Assembly: GCA_029747015.1 (NCBI GenBank)
Contig: JAKOGI010000367.1
Location: forward strand, 223,501 to 287,500
From: Carnegiea gigantea
Taxonomy: Eukaryota > Streptophyta > Magnoliopsida > Caryophyllales > Cactaceae
DNA: 64,000 nt
Direction: 5' to 3'
Positions 34,289 to 45,539 of the stretch are shown one piece after another. A program made the translations under genes and the position numbers. The notes beneath the pieces were generated by a model. The model made no database searches, was not told the DNA's origin, and saw only the letters and a list, made by a program, of their open reading frames with translations. How positions within the stretch are numbered: the first letter of the stretch is position 1; each line of letters begins with the position of its first letter.

Positions 34289-34598
34289 TATCAATTTTTT
34301 TTCAATAATAGCACTAGTTATATTTATTATCCCCATTAGCACCAAGTTAAGAATTTCCCCCTCCCCTCCCCCCAAAAAAGTAGAACTTGGTAAGCCAATA
34401 GCCTAGAATTATAGGTCATTTTCATTTTTGTTTAAATAATAATAATAATACTAATACTAATAATAATAGAAAAAGGGAAAAAATTTCAATCCACCAAACC
34501 CCATGGCCTATAGCCTGTGCCACTGCCACATCCTCTACCTCTACTGCCCACCCACACCACCACCATCATCGTCAGTATGCCACGACCAACCCGCGTCT
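34289..34598. repeat. Extra single arm of the long-inverted-end repeat
   Basis: It runs from TATCAATTTTTTTTCAATAATAGCAC through an (AAT)n stretch to CCACCAAACCCCATGGCC and a C/A-rich segment. It is the reverse complement, with mismatches, of 35566-35870, and lies just outside copy B. This suggests nested or tandem copies. Confidence 0.68.
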
Positions 34599-34609
34599 TG
34601 GTGAAGCTT

Positions 34610-35668
34610 ATGGCCTAAAATGACATTCAATTATCAATTTTTTTTTTTCATAGTAGCACTAAGTTATATTTTTTATCCTCACCAACATCAAGTTAAGATT
34701 TCTTTACCAAAATATCACTTCTTGACATAATAACCTAGAATTGCAAGTAAATTTCATTTTTGCTTTAATAACAATAACAATAACAATAACAATAACAATA
34801 ATAATAATAATAATAATAATAATCATGGAAACAACCCTATCTTGCCTAACTACCCCTTCCCACCCTGCCACTATCCCCACCACTGTTCAACTCTACCACC
34901 ATCCCACTAACAGTCGGTGCAAAGTCACCCCTCTTCCACCACTAATCATCCCCTACCTCTCTATACTCAAATTATCCAATGATCCTCTGCCCCATTCTTA
35001 TAGTCCCATACTTTATGGTCCACCAGCATTATTGCCACCACTACTAGATGACGTAGGTGAACTCCACAGTCCCACCACAACCATTAGCGAAATGGTACCA
35101 AATTCTGAATCCAAACTCCTCTGACCACTCTTTCCAAGTCATTGAATTTAAGGATTAATTATCTTTCAGTGTAACAATTTATTCTCATTTGTCTCCTCCC
35201 CATATTTTTATCAAATTTAGTCACTCCTAATAAATAATAACTTAATTGCAAATTCAATCAGCAATTGGAGGGTGAGAGAACAGAGAGATCAAGATGGGTT
35301 AAATTTGAGCAACAGAGCTATATAGGAGAGAAAGAGTTTGGGTTTGGCCATCAGTGGTTGTGAGCAAGGCGGCAACCAGTGTGGGTCTTAATAATGGCGG
35401 TGCATGTCGTAGGCTTCAGGAATGGGGGAATAAGATAGGGGAGGGAAGGGCGGGGGCCATTGGTGGAGGGGTAGGTATTGAGATGGGTGACTGGGTAGTG
35501 GCTTGGGGTGTAGTAGGCTGTGACTGACATCAGGACGCAGTTGGGTTGTGGCATATCAACGATGATGGTAATGGTGAGGGTGGGTGGTATAGGTTGTGGC
35601 AGCGGTTGTAGTACAGGCTACATGCTGTGGGGTTTGGTGGGTTGAATTTTTTTTTCCTTTTCCTTTTC

Positions 35669-35719
<51 letters not shown>

Positions 35720-35872
35720 AACAGAAATGAAAAATGACCTGCTATTCTAAGTTATTAGGGTACCAAGTACTATTTTGGAAACAATTCTTAACTTGGCGCT
35801 AATGTGGATAAGAAATATAACTTGGTGCTAATTATGAAGAAAAATTGATAATTGAGTGTTATTTTGGACCAT
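34610..35872. repeat. Long-inverted-end repeat, copy B (about 1.26 kb)
   Basis: The left arm starts ATGGCCTAAAATGACATTCA. The right arm, reversed, starts ATGGTCCAAAATAACACTCA. The arms stay similar for about 200 bases, including GCACTAAGTTATATT, ATCAAGTTAAGA and the trinucleotide microsatellites (34767-34824 and 35670-35719). The unique middle holds an open frame (to 35124) and GC-richer sequence. Long inverted ends with foreign-looking interior suggest a foldback or Mutator-like element. No transposase and no clear target duplication were seen. Confidence 0.66.
34741..35124 (+). other. Open frame inside copy B, partly conserved in copies A and C
   Basis: The first third is microsatellite-coded (poly-Ile/Thr). 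The later part, about residues 70-127, includes SNDPLPHS, LLPPLLDDVGELHSP and NSESKLL. Copy A (30401-30562) has NGPLPHS, QLPDDAGELHSP and NPESKLR open in the matching frame. Copy C (63638-63904) has NNPVPHS, LLPPLLDDVGELCSP and HPKSKFL. I recognise no protein family. Whether this is a captured exon or chance openness is unresolved. Confidence 0.4.
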
Positions 35873-37533
35873 GGAATCTCATCGATTGTGACAAACATTT
35901 GTAAATACTATTTATGAGTAATTAAATTATTTAATATTTAAAAAATTTTAATTTCTACTTTTAATTATTTTAAATCAGAACTAAAATGCATTAATGTAAT
36001 ACCACTAAAAATATAGTAATACATTTACCAAAAAAAAAGAGAGTGAAACTATATTAAAGTTTCCAGAAAGCACAAATAAACATGCCTCTCTCTCCTTGCG
36101 TCTATGAAATAGAAGACATGCGACATTCTCATCCTGCTTAGAACAGTGTAGAACTAGGTTTTCATTTGGGAAAATTGGTCTCTAGTAATTTGAAACTTAG
36201 ACAGTCATGCTACTGATAATCCGCTTAACATAAAACCCTCCAGCACCTCAAACTTTGGCTTGATTATTTTCAATAATCAATACTAATAAAAAATTGGGTG
36301 AGCAGTGAGCCAATGTCGGGATAACAACTAGCAATCTTTTAAGTACAAATTCTTGAAAATAACTAGACCTAAAGTTTAGGGGGCTAAGAGGTTTTTTTAA
36401 AGTTCGGATTATCGGTGACCTTACTGCCCACAATTTATATTATTAGAATTCAATTTTTATTTCACGTACCATATTTTAATTTATCTATGTAATTTCTCCA
36501 CAATTCATCTTTCCATAGTGTCCAAGGTCATATTTGTAAGATATTTTGCCGATTGATTATTCAAAAGTTCATTTCACAGTAATTATACGTTGCTTAACAA
36601 CAGTCTCAATGCATCCTTCCGTCTAATGTTTAAAGATAATTTTTCGAGACATAAGAAATTTAGGAGCAAATGCCTTTGCTCAATAGTAATTCATTACAAA
36701 GATTTTGTTGGGCTAAGTTTTTGAAAATAAAAACTTTTGACAATGTTATAGGGATAGAGAAATGAATACTTCTAATGCTCCCTCCATCTCATTTTCACAT
36801 GCATAGATAGAACTGGTTAAGACGCGCATGTTACTCTGAGATTAAGTTTTTAGGTAACAAAATGGCACTTCGAAATTATCATTGAAAGTTATTATTTCGA
36901 CATCAAGATGTTAATAAGTGAATAATAAATCTTTCAGTCAAACAATTAAATTTGAGTCGCCATAACTAAAAGAAAACATAGTGCATCATCCATTGACACC
37001 TAATACGCATCAAATGCTTAGCAAAGGGTATACATATTAGTTGGAGTCAAGTTTTCCATTCCAATTCCTTGATGTGCCAAGTAATCACATTTGAAAAAAA
37101 ACAAAAATAAAAATAGGGAGATATGAAAGGTGATGCCCTTGGCATTCATTGAATCTAAAGCTGTGTAATAGCAAACCCCATTTAGGATTCAAATGCACAA
37201 TAGTACCTAAAATTGATTGCAATGAAAAATTACCCATTTTAATCAAAGAGCTTCCAAAGACAACCATCACATACAAACGTTTAGAAAAAGGTGTGCATTA
37301 AAAAAACCAATATTGAATCCATGTTTTTCTCCTCTTTAAGGATTTATCAATGCATCACATCACTTAAGAGGGGTAACAACATTAATTTACATTAACCATC
37401 CTAAAGAGCAATCTAAATATACCTCAAAACCTGCAATCATGTGCTAACAACATTTATATACCTCAACCATCCTAAAAACCAAACCAAGTGCACTTGAATA
37501 CCTACAATCATGTACTCAGCTGTTTGGGGGGAG
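35873..37533. other. AT-rich intergenic DNA
   Basis: No gene or RNA was recognised. Short frames such as 36248-36433 and 37085-37276 show no family signature. Confidence 0.55.
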
Positions 37534-40500
37534 TGTAACGCCCCCAAATTAAACATGTTTTACTATTTGTATTCTCCTTAGTGAATCCCTGAATTAGGAC
37601 TAATAATTTCGATGATAGAGGTGATAAACCTAATGATCGGGGTGTTACCGCCATCCCAAAAAGGATGAAGCTTAAAGCAAATATCCTAGAGAGGATATAG
37701 TTGAGCATAAATCAAACTCATATACATTTAACATTACAACTAACATCAGGTTTATACACCACAACTAAGCAATTACCATAAAGTTTACATCTCCATCAAC
37801 TAAAGATCCCAAGCTCCAAACTATATATGTATGATATTACTATTGATCCATCCAGATCCCTTGCTCAACTTATTTCTATAGCTGCTTTGTTATCATGAAG
37901 GCGTTTCAGGTCATTTGCCTAAAACAAAACATAAAAAACATTTCAAACTATGAGCCGAAACTCAGTACATGCATTCCTGTATGGTAAAATAATCATTGCA
38001 CAAATTGGTTGGGCCTGCTTTGCAATTCATTTTAAGTTAAAACAGTGAATGAGATGAATGTAAACTGTAATTGCTAGTTATTATCTGATAATGAACTCGT
38101 TGATACTGTTGGGATCTATGGATAGGTGTACACCTGCCAAACTGATCGGATGAGCGGGCCTGAAGCAGCGTGGGTAATTGGAGGGCAATGCCCTATAACT
38201 GATAACTGATGGGGTCAATAATTATATAACAAATCACTGATTAAACTGATTCATTAATGTACTTACCAAAACATTGTCATTTTGATAAATACGTACTGCT
38301 TTCTAAAGATGCAGACAATAAACGTACCTAAAGTCTTTAAAATGTAATCTCACTTGATAATACTTATGCACAATGGGAAACGATAGACTACGCCCCATTT
38401 CTGCTTAAGAAATATAGTTATAGGTAAATGCAGTTAGTAAACAACTTTTACTCCCATAAATTGTAACTTTATGAAAATATATTAATAAAAAGGGAATCCA
38501 CAATTCAAACAATCCAACATAAGATAAGTTATACAAAAATGATTATGAAAAATAAATAAGTTAGGGTCATTGAACTCGAAGTAAAACAAATTGAAGCAAA
38601 ATAGACCAAAATGAAATAATTGAGGTGATAATGGAAGTATTTTAATGGATACACATGGAATATAGGTTTTTGATGTTTCTGCAATGAATAATAGAATGTT
38701 TAATGACAAGAGGGGTGTTGTGAGGCTCAGGAAAGCTCATATAACCTGAGCTTGTGTTATTGCTTTCTTTACTTCTCCAATTTCATTCTTATACCCATTT
38801 AACTCGTTTTTCTAACCCAAGTAAGCTTCTATACAAAATGAAAGTTGTTAAACTCACTAAACATTGTAATTTCTTTACAATATCCATAATCATGTAGAAA
38901 GTCCTAATAATATTCCCAAACGTCATGATTTCTTTCTTTTGTCATATTACCGTTTGAAGGTCTACTTTAGAAAATCCATATCTTTCACCTCCGACTCCAA
39001 TTGAGCTATAAAACCCCAATATAAAAAACTTAAAAAGTACCTCAAAATTTTTATTCATAGGGTAAAACGTAATTACAACAACAGGGTTGTTAAAATTGGG
39101 TTAGAACACAACTGTGTACAACTTGGGTTTGTCCTGTGCAGTCTTGGCAAAACGGCCATAACTTTTTCCACTAAACTTGGAATGAAGCGATTCAAAAGGA
39201 ATTTGAAAGATAACTTACTGATCTATCCACCCACCAAAAATCATAATTTGAGATGAGCCGATTATTACCAACTTATTGGAAAAGTGACCCCTGTTTTCTG
39301 CCAGTTCACAGCCACACTGCTTTTGCTTTCTCATTTCTTTTCACATAAATCCCCATTTAAAATCATTCCTTAAAATCATTTAACAAAGCCTTGTTCCTTC
39401 TCATCACCTTAAATGACCATACTACTTAAAGTCACTACATGATCATATTTATAGGTTTTACAATCATTCTTTCCACAAAAACACTTAGAAAGCTTCCATA
39501 ACCTCACTTATTTGCATTAATGATTCAAACAAGCTCTTTTGGCCACTTATGGAATTTTCCATAATCCAATAATTTTGACAAAACTTACATAACATGATCT
39601 TTTTAAGTCAATAACACATCCAACCTTTAAATTACATCTAATTCAATCTAAATAATATACTTGATTCCAAAAATCAAGTTAAACCATGTATAATCATGAA
39701 ACTCTAGGTCATGCCACATTCAAGTTTCCATCCAAATCGCCATAAATGAGTAAAGTAAGATCACCAACCATCTTTAAAACTCATTCCCTATGCTAGATCA
39801 CAACAATTAAATAAACAAACACAAATCTAAACTCTCTTGATTCATACATGCTTGATCAAGCTCAAGCTCGACTCCATCATCTCCAACATCCCTAAAAATA
39901 ATAAAATTTGCATAATAACATTTATTTTGATCACAAGAGCACAAATCTTAAATAGAACAATCATAAAAGCCAAAAAATACAATAAGATCAAAATAAGATT
40001 TTACCTCACTTTATGCTTGGATTTAAAGAGGAAGGGGTAGTGGAAGGTGGTGTTTGATGTTGGAGGATGTGTGGTTGGTGGCAGTCAGGGTGGCTGGCTG
40101 GTGGCTAGAGTGGTGGCAAGAGCGCTGAAAATAGCAGCAACTTTAGCAAGGGGGTGGTGCCATAGGGGTGTGGAGGGGAGAGGAAGAAGAAGACTAGGAT
40201 TTTCACTTGGTGGAAAGTAATGGTTTGTTATTATCTTGATGCTTGGCTAATATTTATCCATCTAAAATATCTTTTTGCTAATTAAAATTAGGTACAAATG
40301 ATGGTGATTAACTTAATTTAATTATACCAAAATATTTGGGCCACAATTTGAGCCCAAATTGGATCGGGCCGCAAATCGGGCCCAAATAAATTAGGCCAAA
40401 CTTAATGAATTTGGGGCCAAATTTTTACATAGTTAACAACTAAATTTTTGTGACATTATAAAAAATAATATATCACCTAATCATATTTACTGAGCCCTAA

Positions 40501-40665
40501 TATCAATTCACTTGAAATTGTTACGGTAAATGAAACTCGAATTTCAAAGTGGGGCTTGAAATAAATTCTTCCAACTGGGAGGATTAAATAAGATAAATAA
40601 ATTTAAAAACTTAATAACATAGCTTGATTAAATAAATAAACGTGATTTAGGGTTGGGTTATCACA
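37534..40665 (-). repeat. gypsy-2 3' LTR (about 3.13 kb)
   Basis: On the plus strand it starts TGTAACGCCCCCAAATT and ends GGGTTATCACA. It aligns with 45540-48587 throughout, with frequent substitutions and some indels. The minus strand reads TCTTTAAGGAGGGAAGGT before it (plus 40666-40683), the polypurine tract. The transcribed-leader-like part near 39900-40200 is G/T-rich on the plus strand. Confidence 0.92.
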
Positions 40666-40689
40666 ACCTTCCCTCCTTAAAGAGTTTCG

Positions 40690-41130
40690 TCCTCGAAACT
40701 TATGAGCTTTGACAAAACATGCAAGTTCATCTCAAATAGATGTGTGTACATGGCTTGCATCTCATCCTCAGTTTTTCCAAGTGGCTTTTGAGGAGGTATG
40801 ATTTACCCAATATACTTTAACTAAAGGTATTTGCTTGATGTGTAGCTGCTTAATCCTACGATCTAGTGTCTGGACTAGGTGCTCTTCAAACACGAGATCC
40901 TTATTGACCACAATGGGTTTGGTTAAGAGAGCGTGGTAAGGATCCGAAATGTATTGCCTATGTGTGAGGTAAGGAGCACGTTGTAGACATGTTTGAGTTA
41001 TATAAGAAGACCTAGTCAACAAGTTGTGGAATTGAATCTTTCAATAAACTTGTATGGTCCAATAGATCTTGGACTCAATTTAGTTCGCAGTTCAACCTTA
41101 TTATACCCTTAGTTGGCGAAACATTAAGAA
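40690..41130 (-). pseudogene. gypsy-2 integrase C-terminus with chromodomain
   Basis: The frame at 40768-41022 contains SDPYHALLTKPIVVNKDL, FEEHLVQTLDRRIKQLHIK and IPLVKVYWVNHTSSKATW, the linker and chromodomain of chromoviral integrases. It continues in another frame to the polypurine tract. Chromodomains of this kind are thought to guide integration to heterochromatin. The catalytic core that should precede it is absent. Confidence 0.82.
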
Positions 41131-41316
41131 AAATCTTATCACCTACCTGAAACTCCAAGAATCTCCTTCTTTTATCAGGATAGCTTTTCTGTCAGTTCCA
41201 ATGGTTGGTTTTCAAGAGTCTTCTAATGTCTGTCACTTCATTAAGTGTTGAAGATGATCTTCATAATCTAAAAGATGATTTTGCCATCAATGTCTGCGTT
41301 ATTTTACCCTGATGTT

Positions 41317-42660
41317 TCATGTGAATTTCTCTGCTACTACTTTTATAACATCGACCGTTGGGAGTTCCATGCTTTCTTCAAATACAAATATTAGTCCTAA
41401 GTCGTAAAGTACTATGGGCTCCAGCTTAAAAGAGTTGGATCCATTGATATTTTTCGATGCTTGCCTATATGACACCAATGGAACATTCAAGTTCTCAAGC
41501 CCTCTTAAGAGCTTCAACTGAGTAATGACTAAGTTAAGGGTATGCCGTGCCTTCCTTGTGAGTGCATCTACCACAACATTTGCCTTTCCTGGGTGATAAT
41601 GGATCTGTAAGTTGTAACTTTTAAGCAATTCTACTCAATGCCTTTGTCTCAAACTAAGCTTCTTTTGAGTGAAAATGTACTTCAAACTTTGATGATCAAT
41701 ATAGATCTTACAGGGTACACCATATAAGTAATGTCTCTAAAATTTCAATGCAATGACTACCACAGCTAATTCCAGGTCATGTGTATAGTGATTTCTTTTA
41801 TAAGGCTTGAACTATTGGAAGGTATAAACTAACACTTTATCTTCTTGCTCGCTTATAGCTTTCTTCAACAAATCGGGCAGGGAAGACGATCTTTGAAAAA
41901 TCCTTCCTGAACTTGATAATACCTTGCTAAACCGGAAAAGTTTTTTATCTCAATAACATTGGTGAGCATTGGGCACTTTGTAACTGTTTTCACCTTCTAC
42001 AAATCAACCTTAATCCCTTCCTTTGAAACCACATGTCCCAAAAATACAATTTCTTCTGACCAGAACTCACGCTTCTTGTATTTGCTATGTAATTGATGTT
42101 CCCTCAAGGTTTACAACACCATTCTCAAATTGGTAATATACTTGTTTCTGCCTTTGGAGTAAATCAACATATTGTCTATGAATACCACCTCAAACTTGCC
42201 TAAATAGGGTCTGAAAATTCTAATCATAAGATCCATAAAGGCCACGAGGCCATTGGTAAATCAAAAAGGCATCACGGTAAATTCATAGTGGCCAAATCTG
42301 GTCCTAAGTGCAGTTTTGAGAATGTCTTCAAGTGTAATCCTAAGTTGATGGGATCCTGATCTCAAGTAAATCTTGGAAAATATTCTTGCTCTTTACAGTC
42401 AATGAAATGAACCATCTATTCAGAGCAATGGATAGTTCTTGATGGTAATTGTGTTCAGCTCTTTATAATCGACACATAACCTTAAGGTTTCATCATTCTT
42501 CTTCACAAATAGAACTGGGGCACCCCTTAGTGACACACTTGGCCTGGTAAATCCCTTCTATAATAGCTCATCTAATTGAATCTTCAGTGTTTTAAGCTCT
42601 GTTGGGGCTATATGATATGGGTTTTACAAATACATTGGACATCAGGGATTAATTCAATTT
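41317..42660 (-). pseudogene. gypsy-2 reverse transcriptase and RNase H, broken
   Basis: RT motifs appear in several frames: [15 protein letters not shown] near 42440-42480, FMDLMIRIFRPYLGKFEVV near 42190-42250, and then the active site FIDNMLIYS, in which the second catalytic Asp is Asn (codon at 42171-42173). [15 protein letters not shown] and a KNFSGLARYY-like linker follow. The RNase H end (LQIHYHPGKANVVVDALTRKA) is at 41560-41625. Numerous stops and shifts make it non-functional. Confidence 0.82.
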
Positions 42661-43100
42661 TAAAAATCAATTTCTCTTTATGGGGTAGTCCCAGTGACTC
42701 TTTAGAAAAACATCTATAAATTCACAAACTATAGGGATATCTTCTACTTCTTATTCTTGTTATTGAGTGTCAATAGCATAACACCAATACCCACTATATC
42801 CTTGATATAAGAGCTCACTTGCTTTCATAACAGAATTCAAAGGATAAGGTATTTCCTTTATTTGCCCATAAAACATATTTCTCTCCCTTGTTCATCCCTT
42901 GAAATAGCCTTAAGGTACTCACAATATATCTTGACCCTATGAGTACATAACTAGCCCATTTCCAGAATGATATCAAAGTCTGATCAAATTGAATTAAAAC
43001 TCTAAGATTGGAATAAGTTAATGAGAGATAGGACACTAAACTCTAGAGTCATTGGGCAACTTGATTCTATAATTGATTTCTATCTCCTTATTTTCAAGGT

Positions 43101-43990
43101 TCAGTTGCATGGCATAAAAGTGGACGTAAATGAATGAGTGGCAATTGAATCAACTAATACAGAAAATGGCTTTGAAATTAAACTGAGAGTTCTAGTAACT
43201 ACTGTAGCAAAGGTGGCAGCTTCTTTTTTTTTTTTTGGCTCAACATATAAGCCCTTTGTACAAGTGTGGGCCTTGAAGGTGGGAGCTCTTGTCTGCAACC
43301 TTCAGTCTTCAGGGATAGGCAGCAATGAGGTGCTATGGCTACCGCATCACAGGCATTTGTTGGTTTACACTCAACACTCAGGAGTGGTGTGGTTAGTTCT
43401 TCTATATTTCCCATAAGGCTTTGCTAGGCCTGTAGGATGACTCTTGGGAGGAGTAGGAGCGGATTTCTTATAATTTATACTCTCGCTCAGAGCTCCCTTT
43501 TCGGTCCACTTCCTCATCTTATTAATTGGGTTCAAGGCCCTCAATTCAGTCTTCACTCGTTCCACTTCAGCTACTCGCTCATATAACTTTTGGTAGGTAA
43601 GGATCGGTTGACTAGCTAGTTGGTTATGAATATAGAAAGCTAATCCCTCTTCAAATATTCTCATCTTCAGCCCTTCAGATGACATAAACTCTGGAATAAA
43701 CCTAGATAGTTATATAAATTTGCTAGCATACTGTATCACAGTCATACTAGTACTCATCTTCAGTTCTTCCAGAAATCTATTCCAAGTGAAATTATGCCAT
43801 AAAAGCCTATCCTTAATAGTGTTCCATGAAAAGTCTACTTCGTCAGTTACATAAAATGCTCCAATGTTCACCTTTTTATCCTCTGGAACCTCCACTATTG
43901 TAAAAATCTTTTCTATCCCTCTAACCGATGCTTCTAGCTCCACTGGGTCAAACTTTCCATCATATACTTTAGGGTTGCATCGCTTACCCT
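43101..43990 (-). pseudogene. gypsy-2 gag and protease, broken
   Basis: The capsid part (43710-43943) begins MELEASVRGIEKIF and has VEVPEDKKVNIGAFY and FLEELKMSTSMTVIQY. A second frame (43371-43685) has FEEGLAFYIHNQL, LTYQKLYERVAEVERVK and a basic linker. The region where a CCHC knuckle is expected (about 43250-43400) is degenerate. Near 43140-43190 a protease fragment reads VLVDSIATHSFTS, with Ile where the family has Gly after Asp-Ser. Confidence 0.78.
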
Positions 43991-43999
43991 ATCTGCTAA

Positions 44000-45522
44000 T
44001 TTATTGACTTTGTGAGGGATTTCAGAAGCTGCTGGGGCTACTCGCTTTATACGCTCAAATACCAAGGTCTGTTAATAGTTAGAGTTCCCATATTGCTAAC
44101 CAACTCAGGGGGAATTGAGCGCATTCCAGTAAGGGTTATTGACATATTACACAAAACTTGATCACCTGACCCCTAACCATGATCTGAATTTTCTTCTATG
44201 TGGGTTTCTGCATTGTTTTACACATATTTTAATATTATGACGATCTATTTAGCTGAGTAATTTAATCAACTGACCACAACCAACATATAAGATACATAAA
44301 TACAACAGATATAACTGGCATGACTTAAGTATTATTAAAATATAACACAAATCTTCATTATATCATTACCATAATTACTTGCGTACATACATATACATGG
44401 TTCCACAACGAATATCACATCCAACTGACCACCTAAGGTTAGCCTTTATACCTACCTCTTAATTATAACACTACTTAGCTCCAATAGACTAAGTCGGCCA
44501 TATGCCCAAAAGTAGACGGACTAATCAACACAAACAGAAAGACCCGTCTAGCTATATGTAATGTCACAACCTGCACAAAATTCATTTGTCCAACTGGGCA
44601 TCCTATATACATGTGAGCTCAAAAAGTAATCCAACTGGGATGTCAACATAAAATATAAATCAATCTAATGATCCCCAGATGGATCATAGTATAGGTCAGA
44701 TTCATCCCTAGGCTCCCTGCTCGAGTCAAAACTGTTGTCTGAAACTCTAATCTTTGCATTCTCATCATTATGATCAAGCTGATGCTCCGCCAATTCGGGT
44801 TCTTCTATGAATCTTCTATGCGGTCACCATTAGAGCCAAACTATGGTGTATCAGGAAGATCCATAACAATGTGCACCTCATTTGATCCATCAGATACGGG
44901 GATCCCCTCTCTAGGTCTCGATAGATTTGGGTTGTCAGGCAGCTGAGGAGTGCTCGGTGTAGGTGGTGATAGTGGGGGAGATACAAAGTGAAATGAAAAT
45001 ACATACTGTAGAATGTCCATGTTATTCCCTCTCGACTCAAACTCCTCCCTTAATGACAGCTCGGTGATAATGTTAGCCCAAGCCTTACGAAACTGAAATC
45101 TAGGTTCGTCCCATCCCAAGGCTCGAGTTATCATAAAGTCATGATATCAGATCCCAAACTCAACCCAAAGGCGAACTGTAAATAAGGTCCATAATAGCCT
45201 ACAGGTATAGACCATAACCTTATGAAACTCATTAATAGGGTCTGTATATAGGCTATCATACTAGCATATAGTAAAGAGATGTGAATGGCCATATAAGTAC
45301 TTGATATCATATTTACTGCATATGGATCCATCTAACGAGGAGGAACATAGGTGAAGAACATGGGACAGATAAACAGGCATTTCTACTATCATAAGTCTCT
45401 AATGTCATAAGCCTCTAATGTCATAGATCTCCAATGATGTCAAAATAATCTCACTAACCAACTTTCTCACCCTCCGAACTCCACTCTCCATACTCCATAT
45501 TCCATCAAGGAAGATCAAATCT
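44000..45522 (-). other. gypsy-2 leader with two overlapping open frames
   Basis: Between the primer site and gag lie two minus frames, 45131-45331 (66 residues) and 44841-45134 (97 residues). They overlap by four bases (ATGA) and read like one peptide split by a frameshift. The second contains FRKAWANIITELSLREEFES and then a Pro-rich stretch. I recognise no family. Upstream frames of this sort are not standard in Tekay elements, so this may be chance, captured DNA or a lineage-specific gene. Confidence 0.4.
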
Positions 45523-45535
45523 GGCTCTGATACCA
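45523..45535 (-). other. gypsy-2 primer-binding site
   Basis: The minus strand reads TGGTATCAGAGCC four bases (GTTT) after the 5' LTR end, the initiator tRNA-Met site. Confidence 0.92.
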
Positions 45536-45539
45536 AAAC

